Of a DNA stretch of 64,000 bases, positions 55,345 to 64,000 are shown in pieces. Location of the stretch: contig JARWIR010000010.1 of the NCBI GenBank assembly GCA_029959085.1, positions 11,305,001 through 11,369,000 of the forward strand, read 5' to 3'. The translations under genes and the position numbers were made by a program. The stretch's first letter is position 1. Each line of letters starts with the position of its first letter. A model generated the notes under the pieces. That model was not told where the DNA came from. It did no database searches and worked only from the letters and a program-made list of their open reading frames with translations. This DNA comes from Nemophila menziesii (Eukaryota > Streptophyta > Magnoliopsida > Boraginales > Hydrophyllaceae).

Positions 55345-58300
55345 CTAAGGAGTCTCGAGGAGATACATGACCTCCCCGGGATGTGGATCTTCCGCGCGAT
55401 TGGTATCTTCACCTCCATGGTATATCTTCAGTCTGTGACCGTTGACCATAAAGGTACGGTTCTCTAGCGGATGTTCTATTTCTATCGCCCCATGAGGTGT
55501 AACTTTGGTCACAATGTATGGACCTGACCACTTAGATCTTAACTTACCCGGATAATTGCTGAACTTTGAGTTATACTTCAACACTCTTTGCCCCACTTCA
55601 AAGTTCTTTGTACGAATCCGATTGTCATGCCATTTCTTTGTGTTTTCTTTGTAAAGTTTGGCATTTTCATAAGCATGCAATCGGAATTCGTCAAGTTCAT
55701 TAAGCTTCATCATACGATTCTCTCCGGCTAAGATAGGATCTAAGTTCAACTGCGCAATTGCCCAATAGGCACCCATTTCAAGCTCTAAAGGTAAGTGACA
55801 AGCCTTACCATACACCATACGATAGGGAGATGCACCAACTGGAGTCTTAAACGCAGTACGATAGGCCCACAACGCATCATCTAACTTCATTGACCAATCT
55901 TTTCTTGTAGGACCAACGGTTTTCTCTAGGATTGACTTGACTTCACGGTTCGAAACCTCAGCTTGACCATTGGATTGTGGATGGTATGCAGTAGATACAC
56001 GGTGTCTAACTCCATATTTCTCTAGAACAGTCTTCAGATATTTATTAACGAAATGAGATCCTCCATCGCTAATAATCACTCTAGGTGTGCCATGTCTAGT
56101 GAAGATATGAGATTTCAAGAACTTGATCACCACTCGTGAATCATTAGTAGGTAAAGCCACCGCTTCTACCCACTTAGATACATAATCAACAGCTAATAAG
56201 ATATAGAGGTTACCATTTGAAGGAACGAAGGGACCCATAAAGTCTATGCCCCACACATCGAATATCTCAACCTCTAACACATTATTACGCGGCATCTCAT
56301 CCCTCTTGGATATGTTTCCGGTAAACTGGCATCTCGTACATTTCTTAACATATTCATGACAATCTTTTATAAGAGAGGGCCAGTAAAAACCTGATTGAAA
56401 TACCTTTGCAGCAGTTCTGTCTCCTTTGAAATGTCCTCCATATAATGAATCATGGCATCCAGCTATAATGGCTTGAGTCTCTTCCCTTGCTACACATCTT
56501 CGTATCAGTTGGTCAGCACAAACTTTATAGAGGAACGGATCCTCCCAAAAGAACTGTCTAGCACGATGAGCTAACCTCTTTCTTTCTTGATAAGTAGAAC
56601 CTTCAGGAAAGACACCACTTACCACTAAATTCGCAATATCTGCATACCACGGAGCCTCATAATCTCGAACAACGAATAAACTCTCATCAGGAAACTCTTC
56701 TCTAACTGCTTCAGCACCACTATTCATCTCTGAACCCTCTAAGCGCGATAGATGATCTGCAACCTGATTCTCACAACCCTTCCTATCTTTGATCTCTAAA
56801 TCGAACTCTTGAAGTAATAACACCCATCTGATTAACCTTGGTTTTGCATCTTTCTTCTCCATAAGAAATCTGATCGCGGAATGATCTGTGTAGACAATAA
56901 CTTTCGCTCCAAGAAGATAAGAGCGAAATTTATCAAACGAATATACAACTGCTAGCAACTCCTTTTCTGTAACTGTGTAATTAATCTGAGCACCACTAAA
57001 AGTTTTACTAGCATAGTAAATTGAATGAAAAACTTTCTCTTTTCTCTGTCCCAATACAGCTCCCATACATAAATCACTCGCATCACACATAACCTCAAAC
57101 GGTAAATTCCAATCTGGAGGTAACACTATAGGAGCAGAAATGAGTTTTTCCTTGATTGCTTTGAAGGCCGCTAAACAAGCTTCATCAAAAAGGAATTTGC
57201 AATCCTTTTCGAGTAAGTTGCATAACGGTTTAGCAATCTTAGAAAAATCCTTAATAAAACGCCTATAAAAACCAGCATGGCCAAGAAAACTCCTTACCCC
57301 TTTAACAGAAACAGGAGGGGGAAGAGTTTTAATTACCTCTATCTTTGCTCTATCAACCTCTAAACCAGCACTCGAAACTTTGTGACCCAGAACAATACCT
57401 TCGCGAACCATGAAATGACACTTCTCCCAGTTGAGCACCAAATCTGTTTCCTTGCATCTCACTAACACTTTCTCCAAGTTATCTAAACATATATCAAAAT
57501 CATCACCAAACACGGAGAAATCGTCCATAAACACTTCAAGGAAATTATCTATCATGTCCCAGAAGATAGCCATCATACACCTTTGAAAAGTAGCGGGAGC
57601 GTTACACAATCCAAATGGCATTCTGCGATATGCAAAAGTACCAAATGGGCATGTAAAGGTAGTTTTATGTTGATCTTCTGGAGCCACGTAAATCTGATTG
57701 TACCCGGAGTAACCATCCAAGAAGCAATAGTACTCTCTTCCGGCTAATTTATCTAACATTTGATCAATGAAGGGCAAAGGGAAATGATCTTTTCTTGTGG
57801 CCTTGTTCAGCTTCCTATAATCCATGCAAACTCTCCATCCAACTACCGTTCTTGAAGGAATCGCTTCATTTTTATCATTAAGAACCGTTGTCATTCCTCC
57901 CTTCTTTGGTACACACTGAACCGGACTCACCCATTCACTACTCGAAATGGGATAAATAATCCCCGCATCTAAAAGCTTGATCACCTCTTTCTTCACCACA
58001 TCCTTCATAGCGGGCATTAGTCTTCTCTGACCTTCAACTGAGCGTGCATTAGCGTCTTCAAGTATAATTTTATGTTGACAATAGGATGGACTAATGCCTT
58101 TGATATCAGCAATTGTCCAACCTATTGCTTCTTTGTTGGCTCTCAACACACGCAACAGTTTATCTTCTTGAGGACCTGTTAAATTAGCTGAAACAATAAC
58201 AGGTAGAGTTTCATTAGTACCCAAATATGCATACCTCAAGTGTGTTGGCAATGGTTTTTCTTCCAACTCCGGAGGAGATTCAATTGAAGGCTTCTTTTTA

Positions 58301-60978
58301 GGAATAATCTCCCCCGGTTCTCTTACAGGTTCATAGGCAAGACGCCTATATTTCGGATTTTCAGAATTGAGAGCTGCCACTGTTTCTATAAGCTCCTCCA
58401 TCATCTCAGGTGAATCTAATGTCAAAGCAGCCTGCAAGATATCATCAAAATTTAAACAATTAAATACCTCTTGCGATGCTTGCTCTACTACATCCATTCT
58501 GAAGCAATCTTCCTGAGAATCTGGGAATTTCATAGCTCGAAATACATTGAATTTCACTTCCTCATCTTGTATCCTCATTGTCAATTCGCCATTCTCCACG
58601 TCGATCAATGTCCTCCCTGTAGCTAGGAAGGATCTACCCAAAATAATGGGGACATTTCTATCTGCATTGTATTCAAGAATTACGAAATCAACAGGAAATA
58701 TAAGTGTACCTGCCTTAACAAGAACATCCTCAATGCGGCCTTCAGGATGAGCAAGAGACCTGTCCGCCATTTGCAAGACCATAGAGGTGGGTCTTGCATT
58801 TCCAATTTTAAGCTTATCAAAGACTGACTTGGGCATCAAGTTGATGCTTGCCCCTAAATCGCATAGCGCCTTTCCCTTCCATTCTTCTCCAATCGATATA
58901 GGAATCGTGAAACTCCCCGGATCAACTAACTTCGGAGGTAATTTACTCTGACAAATCGCACTACACTCTTCAGGAAGGCCAATCATCTCATTATCACAGT
59001 AGGGCCTTTTGTTAGTGAGGGCCCTCTTCAAAAACTTCGTATACTTAGGAATATCTCGAATCGCCTCAAGTAACGGAATATTAATACTTAGACCCCTTAC
59101 CCTATTAAAGAATTTCTGAAAATCACCCAAGTCACCCTTTTTCTGAACTCGTGATGGAAACGGTGGTGGAGGGCGATTTACCATACTATCATCTTTCTTC
59201 TTCGAAGCCTCTCTTGGCCTTACTATTTCTTCAACTTCATCTTCCTTCTCATTTTCTTTCTCTTTCTCACCCACTTCCTTTTCTTTTCTTGGGACTTCTT
59301 TCTCTTTCATAACGGGAAAAGGAGGTGGAGGGAGGTTCTTACCACTTCTTAATGTAACAGCCTTGCAATCTTCACGTTGTGTTGGATTTTCCGTATCGCT
59401 AGGAAGTTGCCCTTGTGGACGCTGATTTAGCTGTTTATTAATTTGACTCAGCTGATTCTGGAAAATCTTCATATTTGCTTCAGCTGCGTTCTGACGTTCC
59501 AAAGCTTGTGTCTGAAGAGCAATTAAATTTTCAACCGTCTTTTGAAGGGTAACTACTCCTTCTTGTGGATGGGCAGGTAAAGCTTTCTGGTTTAATGTTT
59601 CATCATAAGTATTCTGAGGAGCTTGTCTTTGTACATAATTGTTTTGATTCTGTCCTCCTTGATAATTGTTGTGTGGTCTTGGATTATAGTTGTTGCCTTG
59701 AGGACGCGGCTGATACGCGTAGGTAGGATTGGCTGCCCCATTAGGATTTGAGTATTGAAACCCAGGATGGTTTCTGTTAGGCTGATATCCATTACCACTT
59801 GAATTGAAATTTCCTCTATTGGACATAAACATCACGGATTCTGGGTTATTCGGACAATTTTCCTCATCATGATCATCTATTCTGCAAATCGAACACATAT
59901 AAACCTCTTGTGCAGCATGCACCGCTACCTTCTTACCCGAAAATCCTTCTTTTACAGCTAGAGTAAGCTGCTTCAATTGTTGCTCTAAAGTGTTCTGAAT
60001 CTTAGTCTCAAACGTAGCAAATTTTTCTTCTATGTCAACATTATTCACTCCCTTAACTGGTGTTCTTACGGAATTCCACCCAACTTCATTCTTGACTGTT
60101 CGCTCTAGGATAATCTTTGCATGAGCGGGTTGAACTTGAAGAAAACCTGCTCCACATAGCGTATCCAACTTCTCTCTCGAATTCCCATCAAGGCCTCTAT
60201 AAAAGATCTTAAGCTGTTGTTGTTCTGAATAGCCATGATTGGGAACCTTACGCAAACACATCTGAAATCTTGTCCAACTCTTACCCAAAGTTTCATCATA
60301 TTCTTGACGAAAATGCGTCAACTCTAATTCAGCATCTAACCTCATGTTACTTGGGTAATACCTGTCAAAGAAAGCAATCTCTAATTGATCCCAATTAGTA
60401 ATCTTCGTAGGATCTTGCGTATCGTGCCATTCACTTGCTCCCTCAGTAACAAAGAACTTAAAAGCAGCAAAATACATCTGTTCTCTCGAAACACCTTGTG
60501 TGATATAAGAATCACATATCTGTTTGAATTTATGTACTGCCCTAAGAGGATCTTCTGATGGTCTACCACGAAAATTACCAAAATTCTGGAACTGAGCTAA
60601 CATACCCGAATCTGGACGGAAACGCGGAACATTAATATCTGGAGCACCTACTCCTATAGCTGGAGCACGAAATGGAACTTCTGGAGGACCATTAGTAAAC
60701 CACGGATCATGATTCATCACTATCTGGACTGGAGGATTAGGATTTTGTGGTTGAACTTGAGGAATAACGCCTGGAGCTAAAGGTTGGCCATTTGCATCTA
60801 ACTGGCCTTGTCCATTCTGTTGACCTTGAATAATGATATTCTCCATTCTGTTACTTAATTCTTCTACTTCTAAAGCTTCTCGTTCTCTTCTTCTTCTGTT
60901 CGCAAGTCTGATCAACGATTCTGGATTACTAAGGATCGGAGGTGTTGGCTCTAGATCCTTGAATAGCCTTCTTCGCAT
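55345..60978 (-). CDS. gag-pol: Ath-8 Gag-Pol polyprotein, intact (1877 aa)
   Basis: A single uninterrupted frame encoding particle protein and replication enzymes. Order: capsid about 120-300 ([39 protein letters not shown]); zinc knuckle C362-C375 ([14 protein letters not shown]); charged linker; retropepsin with D707 in DLGAS; RT about 1000-1200 with [22 protein letters not shown] and FMDD at 1150-1153; RNase H with D1299 ([14 protein letters not shown]) and [19 protein letters not shown]; integrase with HHCC zinc region ([18 protein letters not shown]), then D1579 (GIDFMGP), D1638 (ISDGGSHF) and E1674 (GQAEVSNRE), i.e. D,D(35)E; C-terminal GPY motif ([10 protein letters not shown]) near 1820. 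No chromodomain. ATG 60978 is about 110 bases after the PBS. All catalytic residues I could check are present. Confidence 0.96.
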   Translation of the reverse strand: MRRRLFKDLEPTPPILSNPESLIRLANRRRREREALEVEELSNRMENIIIQGQQNGQGQLDANGQPLAPGVIPQVQPQNPNPPVQIVMNHDPWFTNGPPEVPFRAPAIGVGAPDINVPRFRPDSGMLAQFQNFGNFRGRPSEDPLRAVHKFKQICDSYITQGVSREQMYFAAFKFFVTEGASEWHDTQDPTKITNWDQLEIAFFDRYYPSNMRLDAELELTHFRQEYDETLGKSWTRFQMCLRKVPNHGYSEQQQLKIFYRGLDGNSREKLDTLCGAGFLQVQPAHAKIILERTVKNEVGWNSVRTPVKGVNNVDIEEKFATFETKIQNTLEQQLKQLTLAVKEGFSGKKVAVHAAQEVYMCSICRIDDHDEENCPNNPESVMFMSNRGNFNSSGNGYQPNRNHPGFQYSNPNGAANPTYAYQPRPQGNNYNPRPHNNYQGGQNQNNYVQRQAPQNTYDETLNQKALPAHPQEGVVTLQKTVENLIALQTQALERQNAAEANMKIFQNQLSQINKQLNQRPQGQLPSDTENPTQREDCKAVTLRSGKNLPPPPFPVMKEKEVPRKEKEVGEKEKENEKEDEVEEIVRPREASKKKDDSMVNRPPPPFPSRVQKKGDLGDFQKFFNRVRGLSINIPLLEAIRDIPKYTKFLKRALTNKRPYCDNEMIGLPEECSAICQSKLPPKLVDPGSFTIPISIGEEWKGKALCDLGASINLMPKSVFDKLKIGNARPTSMVLQMADRSLAHPEGRIEDVLVKAGTLIFPVDFVILEYNADRNVPIILGRSFLATGRTLIDVENGELTMRIQDEEVKFNVFRAMKFPDSQEDCFRMDVVEQASQEVFNCLNFDDILQAALTLDSPEMMEELIETVAALNSENPKYRRLAYEPVREPGEIIPKKKPSIESPPELEEKPLPTHLRYAYLGTNETLPVIVSANLTGPQEDKLLRVLRANKEAIGWTIADIKGISPSYCQHKIILEDANARSVEGQRRLMPAMKDVVKKEVIKLLDAGIIYPISSSEWVSPVQCVPKKGGMTTVLNDKNEAIPSRTVVGWRVCMDYRKLNKATRKDHFPLPFIDQMLDKLAGREYYCFLDGYSGYNQIYVAPEDQHKTTFTCPFGTFAYRRMPFGLCNAPATFQRCMMAIFWDMIDNFLEVFMDDFSVFGDDFDICLDNLEKVLVRCKETDLVLNWEKCHFMVREGIVLGHKVSSAGLEVDRAKIEVIKTLPPPVSVKGVRSFLGHAGFYRRFIKDFSKIAKPLCNLLEKDCKFLFDEACLAAFKAIKEKLISAPIVLPPDWNLPFEVMCDASDLCMGAVLGQRKEKVFHSIYYASKTFSGAQINYTVTEKELLAVVYSFDKFRSYLLGAKVIVYTDHSAIRFLMEKKDAKPRLIRWVLLLQEFDLEIKDRKGCENQVADHLSRLEGSEMNSGAEAVREEFPDESLFVVRDYEAPWYADIANLVVSGVFPEGSTYQERKRLAHRARQFFWEDPFLYKVCADQLIRRCVAREETQAIIAGCHDSLYGGHFKGDRTAAKVFQSGFYWPSLIKDCHEYVKKCTRCQFTGNISKRDEMPRNNVLEVEIFDVWGIDFMGPFVPSNGNLYILLAVDYVSKWVEAVALPTNDSRVVIKFLKSHIFTRHGTPRVIISDGGSHFVNKYLKTVLEKYGVRHRVSTAYHPQSNGQAEVSNREVKSILEKTVGPTRKDWSMKLDDALWAYRTAFKTPVGASPYRMVYGKACHLPLELEMGAYWAIAQLNLDPILAGENRMMKLNELDEFRLHAYENAKLYKENTKKWHDNRIRTKNFEVGQRVLKYNSKFSNYPGKLRSKWSGPYIVTKVTPHGAIEIEHPLENRTFMVNGHRLKIYHGGEDTNRAEDPHPGEVMYLLETP

Positions 60979-61088
60979 ACACCAAACCTAAAAACCTGAA
61001 AAAGCTAACAAACAAAAAGCGTAAAACTGATAAAATAAAATAAATGCACTTATCACTAAAGGATAAACACCGTGGTCACACGCTACCG

Positions 61089-61106
61089 TCCCCGGCAGCG
61101 GCGCCA
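61089..61106 (-). other. Primer binding site of Ath-8
   Basis: Minus strand TGGCGCCGCTGCCGGGGA, six bases from the LTR. Confidence 0.95.
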
Positions 61107-61112
61107 AACACT

Positions 61113-62671
61113 TGGTGGTCCTTTGTGTGTTCTAAATAAATGCCAATAATAATCGAACCACAACCGCAAGTGTACGGTTGTCCCAAGTAGTAATTCTGAT
61201 AATCAGATTCGTTCCAAGGACGGATGGTTGATCACAATGTTTATGCAAATAGCGATTGATGCACTTATGAAAATGAAAGAGGATAAATTGTTTGTTTTGG
61301 TTTTGTTTATTATAACTAAATGAAAGATAAAATAATAATGCAAGTAAAAGATAAGACGCAAGTAAAATGTATGAAAACGCAATATGAGATGTAGTACTTG
61401 AGAACGCAAGGATCCTCCTAATTTTACTTTCTAACTTATGTTGTTTAAGGGTTAAATCAGTCAATTACAATGGTCGGGATTCTAATATCCTTATACCCCC
61501 GTCAGGGTGGACTATAAGGCGATCCTAAAGTGTCACTAGTCCCGTCAGGGTAAATATGATCCACCGTTGGATGATTAAGATTTATTACCACATTGGCCCT
61601 AGGATTAACTAAGTTCGTCAGAATCAATAGTTTTTATCCTAGATTGAACAATTATTTCTGTACCTAAACCCCCCGTCAGGATGATCCATACGCCACATAT
61701 ATGGAATAGCTTAGATACTAATACCTAATTTTAGTTCGCGACTCTAAAATCAGTAAACATTCACAAATTGTCGAAAAGAGTAAAAGCCCTAATTTAATTT
61801 AATTCAATAAAAACCCAAATTCAACATTCGTTATAATAGTAAAATCAAGATTCACCCATTGTTTTGTTCTCAAGCACTAATGGAAATTTAGCTCATATTA
61901 AAATTAAAAACAAAATAAAAAGAAATGGAATTCATATTCGTTACAAAGTTAAAATAAAAGAAAAACCTAATTTTCGGAATAAGAATGACTACGAACGGAG
62001 CTATAGACCCACTCCAGCTCTTGTAGCTTCTCCTTTCTTCCTGCTGTAGCTTCTCTGGTGTTTTTAATCTTGTGGAAAGTGAATTGTATTTAAAATAAGA
62101 GTCCAGACCTCCTTTTATAGTTAAAAATTCGGACTAGGGCTTGGACCAGAAAATAAAAGCCTAATTAAATGTCCAAGCCCACTTTCTAAGCCCAAAATCC
62201 CGTAACTGATGACAGGCCTTCACTAAAACTGCTTTTCCCGATGCGTTACAACTCCGATTGACCTCATTCCAGTTGCTAAAGTTCCGTACTTCGATAAGGA
62301 ATGTTTTCTCTTCAAAGGTCAGCGGCTCAATCAGCTCTTAAGTACCTCGAAAACAGCAATCAAGGGCCTGGAAAATGGATTTTCAGCTCTAAAAGAAAAT
62401 CTTCGGGATTTCTCTTCAAGTCTTGACTCTATCTTTTGATCTTTGACTTTATCTTCGGATTCCTTTCCTAGCTAACATCTAAAAACCTGTAAACTTTACA
62501 CTAAAAATACCAATATTACGCGCAAAAGTTTAATAAATTAAAAATGCTAGAAATAAAAAGGGAATTCCGAATTATTGCAAATTTAGTCCAAAAGTCTATC
62601 ATATAAATCAAATAAACACCAAAAATGATGTCTCCCAAGGGTCGAAAATAAGAACAATTAGGGAGACATCA
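61113..62671 (-). repeat. Ath-8 5' LTR (1559 bp)
   Basis: Drives the element. TATA box TATAAAA at 62119-62113 (minus). The tip inverted repeat TGATGTCTCCC/GGGAGACATCA spans 62671-62626 (11-bp arms). CCCGTCAGG copies lie at 61498, 61541 and 61672, with a degenerate one near 61614, all downstream of the TATA box. Confidence 0.97.
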
Positions 62672-62676
62672 CACCT

Positions 62677-63847
62677 CCACCACCACAAAGTTCAAACATG
62701 TGCTACGCAAGAAAGGTGCCACACCGCGAGAGTAAAGTGGCAAGGAGGAGCACCTACCCACCACATTTTAAAGAGGAATGTGAGATTAAAACGAGGAATA
62801 AAAGTGAGCTTATACTGCGGAGAACGGTCATCTACTATCAAGTGGTGTAAAATGAGTTTCATAATGAGAGCAAGGAGGCAAAATGGAGATACTACCCTCC
62901 CCCTTTCAGAGATCGATTGAATAAAATACGATGTGGGAAGGTTATTAAGCTTACATGCCAAGGAAGAGGCGAGTTTAAGCGGAGGGGAACTGCAAAGGGA
63001 CTCAATACCATCTTCATGAAAGGTACGCGTCGAACTTAAAGATGTAATAAACAAAAGTGCTTCTTGGGAGACAACCCATGCTTTAGTTTGCTTTAATTTT
63101 TTTCAATTCCTAGTGTATATTATAAGTAATTGTCGAGTCTTAGCGTCTATTTTTATGAAATGAGAAAGGTGGTGTGTTAAAGTGTGCAGGAATTGAGTTT
63201 GGGTGTTAAGAAACGAGAAAAAAGAAAAATCAGCAGCACTGGCCGGCTAGCCGGTCATATGACCGGTATGCCGATGGAGGAAAAACACGAGCCCTCGGGT
63301 CTATGATTCGGGTTATTTGCCGAGAGGTAGAAAAAATTCAAGCGCCGCAGCGGTATGTCGCATCCAAGAACACGAGCCCTCGGGTACCGATTCGGGTTTA
63401 TTGCCGAGAAGAACAAAACGAAAAGCTTCAGCACCGGTATGCCGGCCCGAAGGCGGATTTGAAGAGTTGAGTTTAAATCCCACTTCATACCTTATCAAGA
63501 AGAAACCCTAGCCTCTCCAACACGAATTTTTCAGAACCTAACCCTTTATATACCTGCACAACACCACTAAAACACCCAAGAACATTAAATCTTTCCTCCT
63601 ATTCCATTCCAAACACACATCCAACACCACAACCTTTCAAGAAAATCAAGAAATCTTCTCCTTCAACCTTAATCCTCTTCATCAAAGCTTCAATCCTATT
63701 CACTAAACCTTCCCCAATCCACTACATAACCATTACCCATATCATATAACACCATAATCCTTCATTACAAATCCTCAAAACATCAAATTTAAAAACTCTT
63801 CTCTAGTCTTTGATTATTTGAAGTTTTGAGTTTGGGGTTCATTGAGA
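62677..63847 (+). other. Ath-7 internal non-coding region
   Basis: Resumes Ath-7 after the CACCT duplication. It includes the CTTGGGAGACAACCC phrase (63063-63077) typical of the end of pol in these elements, purine motif copy 5 (63192-63205), the palindrome island, and purine motif copy 4 (63824-63838). No coding sequence of pol remains. Confidence 0.75.
63238..63450. repeat. Palindrome island of Ath-7
   Basis: Two perfect palindromes overlap by four bases: CCGGCTAGCCGG (63243-63254) and CCGGTCATATGACCGG (63251-63266). Related CCGGTATGCCG units occur at 63263 and about 63435-63447, plus GCGGTATGTCGC near 63349. Spacers repeat ACACGAGCCCTCGGGT, GATTCGGGTTTATTGCCGAGA. Confidence 0.88.
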
Positions 63848-64000
63848 TGAAGAAGATTGGAAGGTCAAGAATACCATGAAGAGGAAGAGGAAGTTGGAGA
63901 ACCTCTTATTACTTTTGGGTGTTAAAAGATGTAGTTGAAAGAATGAAATTTTGGAGGTAAAAACATGAAGAGGTGTTGCCAACCATAGGAAAAGTCACAA
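63848..64000 (+). pseudogene. Start region of the Ath-7 third ORF
   Basis: ATG at 63848, 9 bases after the purine motif, is in the position of the Ath-8 third-ORF start, but a TGA follows after ten codons and the rest to the window edge has no long frame. The homologous protein would extend beyond 64000. Confidence 0.5.

Larger units (their letters stand above)
49893..62671 (-). mobile_element. Ath-8: complete, very young, apparently autonomous Athila element
   Basis: 12,779 bp on the minus strand, TSD CACCT (49888-49892 and 62672-62676). 5' LTR 62671-61113, PBS 61106-61089, gag-pol 60978-55345, palindrome island, third ORF 54258-52942, 3' non-coding region, polypurine tract, 3' LTR 51451-49893. 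The LTRs are each 1559 bp and lie exactly 11,220 bases apart, allowing direct comparison: I find one difference (T near 51175, G near 62395). Both ORFs are intact. It is the youngest event in this nest. Confidence 0.97.
47033..64000 (+). mobile_element. Ath-7: plus-strand non-autonomous Athila element, 3' end outside window
   Basis: LTR 47033-48807, PBS 48814-48831, a 296-codon ORF (48970-49860), then an interruption by Ath-8 (49893-62671), continuing at 62672 with a palindrome island and the third-ORF start region. GCAAC at 47028-47032 would be its target duplication. It is inserted in the Ath-4 ORF in the opposite orientation. No protease, RT or integrase sequence lies between the ORF and the island, so it is a deletion derivative. 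Confidence 0.88.

Noticed and set aside
63255..63511. Three overlapping ORFs at the right end
   Set aside because: They cover the Ath-7 palindrome island on both strands and match no retroelement domain.

Overview
The window is repetitive intergenic DNA of a plant nuclear genome, most likely a eudicot. It is AT-rich and made almost entirely of nested LTR retrotransposons, and I see no convincing host gene. The plant assignment rests on Athila-type Ty3/gypsy elements: 1.5-1.8 kb LTRs with TGATG...CA ends, a TGGCGCCGCTGCCGGGGA primer binding site (the tRNA-Asp type used by Athila), gag-pol, and a third ORF of the 'putative plant transposon protein' kind. Two Ty1/copia elements with initiator-Met tRNA primer sites are also present.

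Layout. 1-3261: 5' part of a minus-strand Athila (Ath-1; gag pseudogene, PBS, LTR), inserted in a second Athila LTR (Ath-2, 3262-4258). 4259-5361: unassigned DNA. 5362-22283: complete minus-strand Athila derivative (Ath-3, TSD CTTAC) with gag and protease but no RT or integrase core; its third ORF is split by a plus-strand copia (Cop-1, 8977-16081, TSD CAATC). 22289-27109: unassigned DNA with a ~63-bp tandem array. 27115-31277: old minus-strand copia (Cop-2, TSD CCCTC). 31283-33883: unassigned DNA. From 33884 an old minus-strand Athila (Ath-4) hosts four events: a young non-autonomous Athila (Ath-5, 35909-43587, TSD ATAAT), a solo LTR (Ath-6, 44258-45841, TSD TTAAC), and a plus-strand Athila derivative (Ath-7, from 47033 past the right edge), which is itself interrupted by Ath-8 (49893-62671, TSD CACCT).

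Ath-8 is the key element. Its two 1559-bp LTRs differ at one position by my line-by-line comparison, its gag-pol ORF is 1877 codons without a stop and has every catalytic motif, and its third ORF (438 aa) is intact. It looks like a very recent and possibly active autonomous element.

The other Athila copies (Ath-3, -4, -5, -7) lost most of pol but kept the same non-coding parts: a purine-rich GAGTT(G/T)GGGGT motif recurring at fixed places (five times in Ath-8), a hairpin beside the true polypurine tract whose stem changes by compensatory pairs between elements, a CTTTGCCGG/CCGGCAAAG stem around a hypervariable segment, and a GC-rich island of paired perfect palindromes between pol and the third ORF. 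In the palindrome islands the sequence differs by element but the palindromy persists. Retention in elements that shed all enzymes suggests cis-acting function, such as replication, packaging or trans-mobilisation. I regard this modular non-coding system as the most interesting content of the window.
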